Positions 35,303 to 43,472 of a DNA stretch of 64,000 bases are shown in pieces. Both the position numbers and the translations under genes were made by a program. Every line of letters starts with the position of its first letter. Position 1 is the stretch's first letter. Source of the stretch: Elusimicrobiota bacterium (lineage in GTDB: Bacteria > Elusimicrobiota > Elusimicrobia > FEN-1173); the NCBI GenBank assembly GCA_016715645.1, contig JADJZR010000030.1, positions 1 through 64,000 on the forward strand, read 5' to 3'. Under the pieces are notes generated by a model. The model made no database searches. It worked only from the letters and a program-made list of their open reading frames with translations, and was not told where the DNA came from.

Positions 35303-38300
35303 TGAGACTGAAGACCGTCCATTTTCTGAATTTATTAAACGATTTGGAACGATCAGCGATGTGTATTCACGTGAGGAGGAAGGGAAGGCATTGGGAAAAT
35401 TTAAGGGATTGTTGCGTGAGCTCGAAGGGACGGAGGGTCGTCTTGGTTTTCGGGCTCTTGCTGGAACGGTGAGACACCAAAAAAATGAGGCAAGTGATCG
35501 TCTCTCACTTGTCGAGGACTTGCTCGTGGAATTAGCGGAAAAGGCTTTCGTAGAGGAATTGGGCTCGGCTCCGTTATCGGTCGCTGTAAACCCTGAGGCC
35601 GCCATTCGCGTCTTTTTAAAACTTGAAACTGAGTTCGATTTGATGGAGGTCTTGGGCGGGCAAAGGAGGAGCGAATTGGATGGATTTCTTCAGTCCGCCC
35701 GGGCGGTGCTCGTACAAGGGCAACCGGAGAGTAAGAAAAATCTTGCGTGGGTAATAAGCTCTCAGGATTTGTTCGGTTTTGATGATCAAGAGATGGCGTT
35801 GTTGGTGTCCATTGAAAACGGGAGGATCGATGGAACTCTTTTTGATTCTGTGGGACTAAAGTCCTTGCGCCAAAGGTTGGGAAGATTTACACCCGAGGAG
35901 CTCAACTCCCTGATTGAAAAGAAGCTTTCCATTAAAAGCGATGAAGTGGTGGAGGCTGGGAATTCTCACGTTATCGAAGGATTTCTTCTTTTTAGGAGCT
36001 CTGAGATTGATGATAATTTTTGGATAAATCACCAAACGGACGTGATGATCAAACTGCGAGAGTACTTAACAAAGGGGCTGACACATCAAAAGTTAAAAAA
36101 TCTTACCGTCTTCGATCCCGGACACAGTCGCGATTATCTTGGAAGAGCGGCATCGAATATCGTCTACGATCGTGTGGCCGCTGGGCGTTTTTTCTTTCGA
36201 GTGTTTGATGAGGCAATGGAGTCGGGAGCGAGAAGAAAAGTTGTTGCCATTGTGGCCGTGGAAAATAAGGGGTCTCTTTCCGACAATGCGACAGGAAGAA
36301 TCAGTCCAGAAGTGTTGAGAAAATTAGCACCCGCCTCCCAGGCAACAAGTTTTGGAAACGCGTTTGTTTTCGGAAAATATAAGCCGGTATTGGCGGGCCA
36401 TGGAAAAAAAGGGGGCTCGGGCAACACCGCCTCTTTGGCGGATCTGTTAGCGAAAAACAAATGGGGGGTGGGGAGCACGAAGTATTCCCGTTATACGAAA
36501 CATATCGCTCCGGCTTGGGAATGGATTTATTTTGTGCCGGGGCTTAACCTTCTGGGGCAGTGGGGGCTTTCTGATTGGATTATTAAAAGGTTTTTTCCTG
36601 ATGCTCCAGCGAAGGTGGTTCACCAGGTTCCGTTGCAGGGGTTGTCGACGGGGGTTGCCGTGGTTGCCTTGGGGGGCGGGGTTTTGGTGGGGGGGTGGGT
36701 TCTTGCTGTTGGAGCGGTTCTTGCCGCGTTTGCACTTGCCTTCGTCTTTGGCCCGGCCCATCCTCAGATCGAACGCAATTCAGCGGATGTAGATCCCGCA
36801 ATAATTTTCTTGTTTTTAACGGGGTTTTCGTTGGCCCTAGCCTTTTGGGCCCCGACCCTTTTATTGGTTTGGTGGGATCCGTTATGGCTGACTGGCATGG
36901 GGGCGGTTTATGGGTATCTTGGATCGTTCGTCCTGGGGTGGGTGGGCAGTTATTTTTTACACAGTTCAATGCAACAGGTCAAAACGCATAATGCGGACAA
37001 ATGGGTTAAAAATATTGATGGTTCTGAAAGATCGGGCCGCACAGACACAGTGACTTTTAAACACGATGTGGGAAGCTTTGTTCTTAAATGGGCCATGGAG
37101 ACGGAACGATTTTTGGCGTTGGGGGATACGGATCGCGCGAGAACATCTTTTGAATCCTTGACGATTTACAGTAAGGATATGAATGCCCCGCTCTTGCAGA
37201 GCTATGTCGCGGGGCTGGATAAAAGAATGAGGGAGATGGAAGAACATCCCATGACGGATGAAAGCAGGGCCGTCAGTCTGTTGCTTGAACTTATGGAGGA
37301 GAGTCTTAACGATGGGGACTGGAGTGCCATGTTTTCGGCCAGGGATTTTCTAGAGGAAAAAAAGGGTTCTGCCACGTCCGAGCAGAAGGAATTGGTGAAG
37401 CTATGGGATGATATTCTCGATTTCTTGGATGGGCTGACTTATTCGCTCCAGGAAACTGATGCTATGGCGCTGACGTTGGGTGAAACCGGGCGAAACTTAC
37501 TTGCTCAGGGGGGGATTTTTCGTCCCTACCATGAAAAAATTTTGTTCCATGTCCTTAAATCTTACTGGATCTGGCGGGAAAACGGCGGAGTCATCACATT
37601 TTCCGACTTGAATCACGAACCCACCCTGGCAAGAATTATAAAGAAACATCCGTCCCTCGACATGGACATTGGCGATTTGTCAGACATTGTGGGGAAATAT
37701 GTGGAGGGGCACAAACGGAGCGGTATTTTTAAATTTCTTTTGGGTAATGGGATGGAGGTCCGACAGGCATTTATGTTTCTGTTTGAAATAGATGTGAATA
37801 CGCGGTTCAATAACCTGAAATCAAGTAACCAAAAGGGCATTGTTTTGACGGACATGGCTGTGCTTCTTCCTGGGGTTCTTGCGTCTGTCTCAGTGATTGG
37901 ATTGATTTTTGTTAAAGGTTTTACCGATCCAAGTTTTATTTTCCCTTCGCTTTTTGCGATGACGGCGGTTGGGTTGATTGTTGTGGGTGTGATCGGGGTT
38001 GTTGTGATTCATGTTTCTGTGCGTTTCAGGGATTTCTTGGAACGGAAAAAATTGGCGGCCCGTGAATTTGCTGTGGTTTTGAAAACGGCGCAGGAGGAGG
38101 GCGATTCGGCCCAAAGGTTGAGCCTGGATGTGGCGGGGCAAGATCTGGTTCGGAAGGTTTCTTCCGAAGAAGGGGTTTGGCTCAACCGGTATCTGAAAGA
38201 AGCGATGGCGACAATGGGCGTGGCGCCGTTGTCGTTTGCGGCCGCGCGGGCGTTGATCTCGGTCAAGGGGTGGGGCGCTCAGGTTTTTGATGTCTCGGCG

Positions 38301-38765
38301 GGTGTGATGCCCGGTGCCGAGGGATCCCGTCCTTTGGTTATTGTCTATCTGAATAACGACATGGTCTCTGGCGGCCTTGCCGATTTGGTTCAGCGATATT
38401 CGCCTGGCGGCGAGGGGGTTGTGGTGTTTGTGCCGACCGACGCAGTCGCGCGGGCGGCGGTTTTAAGTTTGCCTGACACGTTTGGTGGGTTGATCTTTGA
38501 TGGCGGAACCGCTCGGGCCGATCGTGTGCCGAGGTTGGCGGCGGTGGAACGGCGACTGGAAAACGCGGGGGTGAAATTTGCTCAATACACGGGGTGCCGT
38601 GTCGTGACCCCGGTGGGGATGGCGCTGGACGCCCAGGGGGTGCGGTCCGACTTGTTCCGGGAGGCCCTGATTGTTTTATTGAACGGATTGACCGGCATTG
38701 TGCTTAAACGGGAGCATCTCCGTTCCATCGACCGCGCCGCCCGAGCGGTAGTTTCCGCCGCCTAG
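35268..38765 (+). CDS. Giant membrane protein, unknown function
   Basis: 1,165 residues. Residues 1-400 are soluble and helical (FDPGHSRDYLGRAASNIVYD near 285). A first membrane block spans about 415-570 (WEWIYFVPGLNLLGQWGL, VAVVALGGGVLVGGWVLAVG, GFSLALAFWAPTLLLVWW), a soluble helical region follows, and a second block spans about 865-925 (DMAVLLPGVLASVSVIGLIF, TAVGLIVVGVIGVVVIHVSV). The C-terminal 230 residues look like an alpha/beta domain (RPLVIVYLNNDMVSGGLADL, GVVVFVPTDAV) ending DRAARAVVSAA. The segment SRYTKHIAPAWEWIYFVPG has a counterpart in layout in the 31.4-kb protein, suggesting a shared architecture. A degenerate copy of its last about 28 codons lies at 40766-40849. No family can be named. 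Confidence 0.7.
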   Translation: MAEIVSRYSRSNETEDRPFSEFIKRFGTISDVYSREEEGKALGKFKGLLRELEGTEGRLGFRALAGTVRHQKNEASDRLSLVEDLLVELAEKAFVEELGSAPLSVAVNPEAAIRVFLKLETEFDLMEVLGGQRRSELDGFLQSARAVLVQGQPESKKNLAWVISSQDLFGFDDQEMALLVSIENGRIDGTLFDSVGLKSLRQRLGRFTPEELNSLIEKKLSIKSDEVVEAGNSHVIEGFLLFRSSEIDDNFWINHQTDVMIKLREYLTKGLTHQKLKNLTVFDPGHSRDYLGRAASNIVYDRVAAGRFFFRVFDEAMESGARRKVVAIVAVENKGSLSDNATGRISPEVLRKLAPASQATSFGNAFVFGKYKPVLAGHGKKGGSGNTASLADLLAKNKWGVGSTKYSRYTKHIAPAWEWIYFVPGLNLLGQWGLSDWIIKRFFPDAPAKVVHQVPLQGLSTGVAVVALGGGVLVGGWVLAVGAVLAAFALAFVFGPAHPQIERNSADVDPAIIFLFLTGFSLALAFWAPTLLLVWWDPLWLTGMGAVYGYLGSFVLGWVGSYFLHSSMQQVKTHNADKWVKNIDGSERSGRTDTVTFKHDVGSFVLKWAMETERFLALGDTDRARTSFESLTIYSKDMNAPLLQSYVAGLDKRMREMEEHPMTDESRAVSLLLELMEESLNDGDWSAMFSARDFLEEKKGSATSEQKELVKLWDDILDFLDGLTYSLQETDAMALTLGETGRNLLAQGGIFRPYHEKILFHVLKSYWIWRENGGVITFSDLNHEPTLARIIKKHPSLDMDIGDLSDIVGKYVEGHKRSGIFKFLLGNGMEVRQAFMFLFEIDVNTRFNNLKSSNQKGIVLTDMAVLLPGVLASVSVIGLIFVKGFTDPSFIFPSLFAMTAVGLIVVGVIGVVVIHVSVRFRDFLERKKLAAREFAVVLKTAQEEGDSAQRLSLDVAGQDLVRKVSSEEGVWLNRYLKEAMATMGVAPLSFAAARALISVKGWGAQVFDVSAGVMPGAEGSRPLVIVYLNNDMVSGGLADLVQRYSPGGEGVVVFVPTDAVARAAVLSLPDTFGGLIFDGGTARADRVPRLAAVERRLENAGVKFAQYTGCRVVTPVGMALDAQGVRSDLFREALIVLLNGLTGIVLKREHLRSIDRAARAVVSAA

Positions 38766-38881
38766 TTCCGAATTCCGGAAACGGAGAATACTAAGTGAGT
38801 TTCTCTAAATCTCTCTCGAGACCGAGGTCGCTCCAAAGGGACTGACCTTTCAAACGGGGGATTCGATCGGGCTATCCCAGG

Positions 38882-38905
38882 AAGTCAATTAGTGTACTCC
38901 GTCCC
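38882..38905. repeat. REP-like GTACTCCGTCCCC motif
   Basis: AAGTCAATTAGTGTACTCCG followed by TCCCC; same element as at 16137-16162. It lies in the 200-bp gap after the giant genes. Confidence 0.7.
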
Positions 38906-38971
38906 CTGAACGTCGCGGCATCTGAAAAGTTGTAAGATGGGTCGAAATATTTTTTGGGAGAGGTGGACCCG

Positions 38972-39643
38972 GTGAATAAAAAAGTTGCTCGAACCGTTTC
39001 AATTGATCCAGCCGCCGATATTTTGAAGGTGGGGCGGGAATTGCACCGGCAGAACCTCTTGGCGGCGGCGGATGGCAACATTAGTGTTCGTCTGGAAAAA
39101 ACGAAAATTTTGATCACCCCTCAGGGTACGGCCAAAGGGTCGCTCACCCCGGGGGAATTGGCGATGATGGATATCGACGGGCGGGTTTTGACCGGGGCCC
39201 CTTCCAGTGAGCGGCAAATGCACTTGGAGATTTATCGGCGTTGTCCCCTTGCCCGGGCCGTTGTGCACGCCCATCCGCCCACGGCCATCGCTTGGACTTT
39301 GGCTAAACCGGCTTTGCGGGAACTGCCCGCTGAGTCGCTTCCGGAAGTGATTTTGGCGGCGGGGCGAATTCCGGTGGTTCCTTACGCTCGGCCGGGATCC
39401 TTGGATATGGCCCGTGGCCTTGTTCCTTACCTTCCCCACTGTCGGGCGTTGATTTTGGCCCGGCACGGCGCTGTCTGTTGGGGAGACACTCTCGACGAAG
39501 CTTTCCGCGGCATCGAGCGGATCGAACATTGCGCGCGGATTCTGGCGACCGCCGTGGCGTTGGGCGGGCTTTCCAGTCTCCCTCAAAAAGAAGTGGCGGC
39601 CCTCCGGGCCCTGCGAGCGCAAATCGGGGATCGTCTTTTGTGA
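38972..39643 (+). CDS. Class II aldolase/adducin family protein (MtnB- or Ald2-like)
   Basis: 223 residues. Metal site with HAHPPTA (His99, His101) and a third His in ILARHGAVCWG, and the acidic residue in SSERQMHLEIY (Glu80). Members of this family include fuculose-1-phosphate aldolase and MtnB, the methylthioribulose-1-phosphate dehydratase. Because the next gene is mtnA, which makes methylthioribulose-1-phosphate, the likely role is the following step: dehydration in methionine salvage, or aldol cleavage as in the Ald2 (DHAP shunt) route. Start GTG 38972 is preferred for its GAGAGGTGG site; TTG 38954 would add six residues. It overlaps mtnA by four bases. Confidence 0.85.
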   Translation: MNKKVARTVSIDPAADILKVGRELHRQNLLAAADGNISVRLEKTKILITPQGTAKGSLTPGELAMMDIDGRVLTGAPSSERQMHLEIYRRCPLARAVVHAHPPTAIAWTLAKPALRELPAESLPEVILAAGRIPVVPYARPGSLDMARGLVPYLPHCRALILARHGAVCWGDTLDEAFRGIERIEHCARILATAVALGGLSSLPQKEVAALRALRAQIGDRLL

Positions 39644-40707
39644 CGCGGTCCACGGACGGTTTTTCGTCGACGGCCCTCCGCTGGTCCCGATCCGGAGACC
39701 CCTTTTTATGGGTTCTTGACCAACGGCTGTTGCCCCAGTCCGAAACGTGGATGCCCGTTCGCTCAACAGAAGACATGATCGAGGCCATCCAAACACTAAA
39801 AGTCCGGGGGGCTCCGTTGATCGGTGTGGCCGCGGCCCTCTCTTTGGCCCAAACAGCTCTACGCGGAACACGCGCGGACGTGCTTGTCCAGGAAGCCAGC
39901 CGATTGCGGGCGGCTCGGCCGACCGCGGTTAATTTAATGAACGCCTTGGACAGGATGGTGCGATTTGTTCGAACCAACCCGGACCCCGAGGCCATCGCGG
40001 GCGAAGCTCTGGCCATCGCCTGGGAAGACGTGGACCTGTGCGCGAAAATGGCGGAGATCGGGGCGTCTTTGATTGCCGAAGGAGATGGGGTTTTAACCCA
40101 TTGCAACGCCGGCGCTCTGGCTACGGCCGGCGTGGGGACCGCCCTGGGGGTGATCGCCCGGGCCCACGGGTTGGGTCGGAAAATTCATGTGTTCGTCGAC
40201 GAAACCCGCCCCCTCCTGCAAGGCGGGCGGTTGACCGCGTGGGAAATGGGAAAATTAAATGTCCCCTATACCTTGATTGCCGATGTCATGGCCGCGTCCG
40301 TCATGGCTCAAGGTAAAATCCAAAAAATCTTTGTGGGTTGCGACCGCGTCGCCACCAACGGCGATTTTGCCAACAAGATCGGCACCTATGCCGTGGCCGT
40401 GTTGGCCCACTACCACGGAATTCCTTTTTATGTTGTCGGGCCCCATACCACCATCGACCCCCATTGTGAATCGGGCAAGGACATCCCCATCGAACAAAGG
40501 GACCCTCAAGAAGTGCGAGGCGCCCAGGGGGCCTTTGGGTCGGTGACCTGGGCCCCGGCTCAGGCGCCTGTCTACAACCCCTCCTTCGATGTGACCCCCG
40601 CCTCCCTGGTGACCGGATGGGTGATGGACACCGGGCTCTTCGACCAGGACGCCGTCAGAAACGGGGCTTTGCGCATGGGGCAACCCTCTGCGGCGCGCCC
40701 CCGGTAA
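39640..40707 (+). CDS. mtnA: S-methyl-5-thioribose-1-phosphate isomerase
   Basis: 355 residues. Isomerises methylthioribose-1-phosphate to methylthioribulose-1-phosphate in methionine salvage. Conserved features are IQTLKVRGAPLIGVAAALS, the catalytic Cys155 in LTHCNAGALATAGVGTALG, VDETRPLLQGGRLTAWE and catalytic Asp235 in GCDRVATNGDFANKIGTY, with the C-terminal PVYNPSFDVTPASLVTG. Start GTG 39640 shares GTGA with the aldolase stop; the frame stays open further upstream inside the aldolase gene, but that extension (from 39478) has no homology to the family. No MTA phosphorylase or MTR kinase gene is adjacent. Confidence 0.95.
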   Translation: MTRSTDGFSSTALRWSRSGDPFLWVLDQRLLPQSETWMPVRSTEDMIEAIQTLKVRGAPLIGVAAALSLAQTALRGTRADVLVQEASRLRAARPTAVNLMNALDRMVRFVRTNPDPEAIAGEALAIAWEDVDLCAKMAEIGASLIAEGDGVLTHCNAGALATAGVGTALGVIARAHGLGRKIHVFVDETRPLLQGGRLTAWEMGKLNVPYTLIADVMAASVMAQGKIQKIFVGCDRVATNGDFANKIGTYAVAVLAHYHGIPFYVVGPHTTIDPHCESGKDIPIEQRDPQEVRGAQGAFGSVTWAPAQAPVYNPSFDVTPASLVTGWVMDTGLFDQDAVRNGALRMGQPSAARPR

Positions 40708-40765
40708 GACCTGTAGCGCTACCGCTTTGCAGGCCGGATACCCATGGGGGGAAAAGAAGCTCTCA

Positions 40766-40849
40766 TGTCGACATTGAACGGAATGACCGGTTTCGAAAGA
40801 CCTCCCTCTCATCAACTGCGCCGCCCGGGCCGTTGTTTCCGTGGCTTGA
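40766..40849 (+). pseudogene. Degenerate copy of the tail of the giant membrane protein
   Basis: Read across two frames it gives LNGMTGF, then INCAARAVVSVA and a stop. This matches the tail of the 35268-38765 protein (LNGLTGIV, then SIDRAARAVVSAA) and is also alike at the DNA level. It is a relic of a second copy of that gene whose remainder is gone, or was replaced by the aldolase-mtnA pair. Confidence 0.6.
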
Positions 40850-40852
40850 AAA

Positions 40853-42331
40853 ATGAATAAAGCGACAAAATCGTTTGGGCGCGGGTGGGTGCGCAGAGGG
40901 TTTTGGTTTTTTGTTTTTGCCTGGATGGGGGCGTTGGGGTTTGCCTCATCTGCGAAGGTGGCATACGTTGCTTCGCGGGATTATTTTCCCACTGTTCAAC
41001 GGGAACTGGATCGGGCGCGGTCCTCGGTAACTGTTTGTCTGTATTTGTACGTGCTTCGGCCGAACCAATTTGAATCGCTGGTGTTTCAGCTCACCCGCTC
41101 TTTAATTCGGGCGAGGGACAGGGGCGTGCGCGTTGAGGTTTTTTTGGATCAGAACATTGATTTCGTGGGGGGAGACTCCCTCCCGCTCGCCGGAAAAAAT
41201 GCGGCGGCCGTGCTGTATCTGAAATCCAATAACATTCCTGTTTTCTTTGATTCTCCTTCCACCCTGACTCACGCCAAAACGGTGATCATCGATAGTGAAA
41301 CCGTCCTGCTGGGATCATCGAACTGGACCGATTCCGCTCTCCGCGACAACGTGGAAACGAACGTTCTGGTCCGTTCTCCCTCGTTCGCGGACGAGGTCTT
41401 GACCGCCATCCGCGCCAGGGCGTGGACCCCCCCGTCCGCCGATCAGGTGGACCCGGGCGTCCCAATTGCCGTTGACTTTTTAAGAGACAAAGATCTTTTT
41501 GGGCGAATGGTTTCGGTGGCGGACAACCGGGCGTTGGATACCGCTCTTTTTCTGGCGCGGGAACAGACGTTGGTGTCGTCGCCCACTTTTTCCGTGCCCT
41601 ACGAGGGGTTGGCCGACTATTTGGGCATCACGTCTTTGGGAGTCCATGGCGCGCGGAGACAAATCAACAAGACCCTGGCCAAACTGCAAAATCGTTACGG
41701 GGTGATCGAGGCCCGAACGGGGTATGGAAAGGACGCTGGCATCACTCTGTTTATGCCGAACGACGGGCCGTGGGTGCGAATTCCGTCCAGTTATTGGACG
41801 TTGGGATGGAACCGGCGTTTGAGTTTTGCTGGAAAAGCTCTCTTTTTGATGTCATTGGGCGAATCGGAATTTTCTCCGGTCAGGCCCCGCTGGTCCCGGT
41901 CGCGGGAGGGGTTGGCCCGGCGGTATCACTGTTCGAGTTGGTTTATCACACAAGGGACCATGGATCTGCGTCGGAATAATCTGTTGGAAGTGGAATACGC
42001 TCCCTTCAATTCGAACGATCCCGCGCCCAGGCATCCGGCGTTTTATACCCCCAACGAGCTCTACGATCCGGCGGAGCTGGACCGAGCGATGGAGGCGCTG
42101 AGAGCGGTTCATGGCCCTGAAAAAGTAGCCCGAGCTCAGGAGGCGGTTGGGGTTGTGTTTGAGGACAGCGATCTCAACGGCATCAAGACCTTGATCGATT
42201 TGGAAAATCAGTTCGGTGTGCCCTCCATTCAAGCCGCGTTGACCCGGATCAGCCAAAAAAACCCAGACAACCCCCGCCGGACCATCGCCTACTTGATCGC
42301 GATAATCCGGGAATCTCAAAATGATCGATAG
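40853..42331 (+). CDS. Secreted phospholipase-D-like protein
   Basis: 492 residues. Signal-like segment (GFWFFVFAWMGALGFASSA), then a PLD fold: VCLYLYVLRPNQFESLVFQL, VRVEVFLDQNI and a single HKD-type motif LTHAKTVIIDSETVLLGSSN with WTDSAL, which is the layout of one-motif PLD nucleases and phosphodiesterases that work as dimers. The remaining about 280 residues include a winged-helix-like region (EGLADYLGITSLGVHGARRQ) and are otherwise unassigned. Substrates of such proteins are nucleic acids or phospholipids; which applies here is unknown. It begins three bases after the giant-gene relic and has no close operon partner. Confidence 0.82.
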   Translation: MNKATKSFGRGWVRRGFWFFVFAWMGALGFASSAKVAYVASRDYFPTVQRELDRARSSVTVCLYLYVLRPNQFESLVFQLTRSLIRARDRGVRVEVFLDQNIDFVGGDSLPLAGKNAAAVLYLKSNNIPVFFDSPSTLTHAKTVIIDSETVLLGSSNWTDSALRDNVETNVLVRSPSFADEVLTAIRARAWTPPSADQVDPGVPIAVDFLRDKDLFGRMVSVADNRALDTALFLAREQTLVSSPTFSVPYEGLADYLGITSLGVHGARRQINKTLAKLQNRYGVIEARTGYGKDAGITLFMPNDGPWVRIPSSYWTLGWNRRLSFAGKALFLMSLGESEFSPVRPRWSRSREGLARRYHCSSWFITQGTMDLRRNNLLEVEYAPFNSNDPAPRHPAFYTPNELYDPAELDRAMEALRAVHGPEKVARAQEAVGVVFEDSDLNGIKTLIDLENQFGVPSIQAALTRISQKNPDNPRRTIAYLIAIIRESQNDR

Positions 42332-42371
42332 GCTTCCCGGTGCGCTGAAGGCCCTGGCGATGTCAGTAACT

Positions 42372-42437
42372 GTTTCCCTCTCCTCTTGGGAGAGGGGGTG
42401 AGACACGCCCGCGACCCTCCCAAGAGGAGAAGGAAAT
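42372..42437. repeat. Dispersed CCTCTCC repeat, two inverted copies forming a hairpin
   Basis: TTTCCCTCTCCTCTTGGGAG at 42373-42392 and CCTCCCAAGAGGAGAAGGAA at 42416-42435 are inverted copies of the same core. The RNA could fold into a long hairpin and may end the upstream transcript. Confidence 0.7.
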
Positions 42438-42513
42438 TCTTTTTTCGCTCGTCAACGACTTCGGAGGGCTAAAGAGACTCCGTTTCCAAAGGTCCGGAAC
42501 TTGCTCCTTCCCC

Positions 42514-42543
42514 TTGACAAGTAATATAGTAATCTAGTAAAAT
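42514..42543 (+). promoter_or_regulatory. Toxin-antitoxin promoter with operator-like direct repeats
   Basis: TTGACA (42514-42519), 18-base spacer, TAAAAT (42538-42543). The spacer and -10 contain three octamer direct repeats, AGTAATAT, AGTAATCT and AGTAAAAT, a likely binding site for the antitoxin. Confidence 0.65.
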
Positions 42544-42615
42544 TACCCTATGGAGAGGTGATTCCCTAAACGCAAATCATACACCAGCGGGGGCTCCATC
42601 TCGCATGGGATCCTC

Positions 42616-42777
42616 GTGGAGTTCATCATTGAGGGGAATGTTGTGACGCTTCGCCTTAAGATGCTGGTGGACGAGGAACAATCCTGGTTCTGGACGAACG
42701 AGTGGCAAAAGGGAGAACAGGAAGTGAACGAGGCGATCAAAAAGGGCGAGACGCGCTCCTTTAAGAAGTCGGCATGA
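42616..42777 (+). CDS. Antitoxin of a RelE/ParE-type module
   Basis: About 53 residues: VTLRLKMLVDEEQSWFW, then TNEWQKGEQEVNEAIKKGE and RSFKKSA. The Trp-rich W-F-W-T-x-E-W-Q segment followed by acidic helix is characteristic of antitoxins paired with small RelE-like toxins; this tail normally wraps round the toxin. Start is uncertain: GTG 42616 is used, ATG 42655 is shorter, and an in-frame ATG at 42550 is followed three codons later by TGA. A lost base may hide a longer N-terminal DNA-binding part. The stop overlaps the toxin start (ATGA). Confidence 0.65.
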   Translation: MEFIIEGNVVTLRLKMLVDEEQSWFWTNEWQKGEQEVNEAIKKGETRSFKKSA

Positions 42778-42989
42778 GACGCCAATCCAAATGGGAAACC
42801 ACCTATCAAAAACTGGAGTTGCTTGTATCCAATCCTGCCCACCCCTCACTCCAGGTTAAAAAAATGAAGGGAACCCAAACAATTTGGGAAATGCGACTGA
42901 GTCTAAACCATCGGGTGACTTTTGAGATAGGGGAGGATTCGATTCTTCTCCGCAAAATTGGTGCTCACGACATTTTGCGAAACCCCTGA
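42774..42989 (+). CDS. RelE/ParE-type toxin
   Basis: 71 residues: HPSLQVKKMKGTQTIWEMRL, NHRVTFEIGEDSILLRKIG and HDILRNP. This is the compact RelE-superfamily fold; toxins of this group cleave ribosome-bound mRNA or block gyrase, and this subgroup is generally annotated as a RelE-type translational repressor. It overlaps the antitoxin by four bases. No further gene belongs to the unit. Confidence 0.82.
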   Translation: MRRQSKWETTYQKLELLVSNPAHPSLQVKKMKGTQTIWEMRLSLNHRVTFEIGEDSILLRKIGAHDILRNP

Positions 42990-43277
42990 CATAGAAACAT
43001 ATCCGACCATATGAAAATCCAAGGGTCCCGAAACCAAGTCCTCGGTTGGTTCCGGAAAAGCTCGGCCCTGCTGTCCGGAAAGACCTGGGTGGGAGTTTTC
43101 GGTCGGGTTGGGGGGGGGTGTTTGTATTAGCGGAAAAAAAGGAATAGCTGGGCTGGTGCGGGTTTCTGGCGGGTTTCGCGGGGGGCGGATCAGGGGCGGT
43201 CTTGGCGAGTTTCCCCGTTGTTGGGGTGTTCGTCACGACCGCGCCCCAAAGTCACGAAAATTTGAAACAGGATATCC
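42990..43277. other. Gap of about 290 bases without a supported gene
   Basis: A 34-codon open frame from ATG 43011 has no ribosome site or homology signal. A G9 run lies at about 43115. No repeat or hairpin stands out. Confidence 0.5.
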
Positions 43278-43472
43278 TTGGGGAAAGAAAAGGTTCGAAA
43301 GGATTTCAAAACGCAGACCGACATTTTTACGAATGGTGAGATATTGGTTTTTACGGGGAACGATTACAGCCACTACAATTCCAGCACACCTAAGATTTCA
43401 AAGTACGAGGGGGTCGGCGGGGACGGCGCCCTGACGTTGTGTGACGAGTTCTTCCATGAGCATCATGCGTAG
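43278..43472 (+). CDS. Short unrecognised reading frame, possibly a gene fragment
   Basis: 64 residues: TQTDIFTNGEILVFTGNDYS, then HYNSSTPKISKYEGVGGDGA and a tail DEFFHEHHA. The composition looks like a real, conserved protein rather than a chance frame, and the stretch probably represents the 3' end of a longer protein whose 5' part is lost or out of frame. TTG is the only start in frame. The end overlaps the antitoxin gene on the other strand by ten bases. Family unknown. Confidence 0.35.
   Translation: MGKEKVRKDFKTQTDIFTNGEILVFTGNDYSHYNSSTPKISKYEGVGGDGALTLCDEFFHEHHA

Noticed and set aside
31438..38765. The three giant genes as one protein broken by sequencing errors
   Set aside because: Both joints need a +1 change, i.e. 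extra bases, while every supported error in the contig is a missing base; kept as separate genes, with some doubt.
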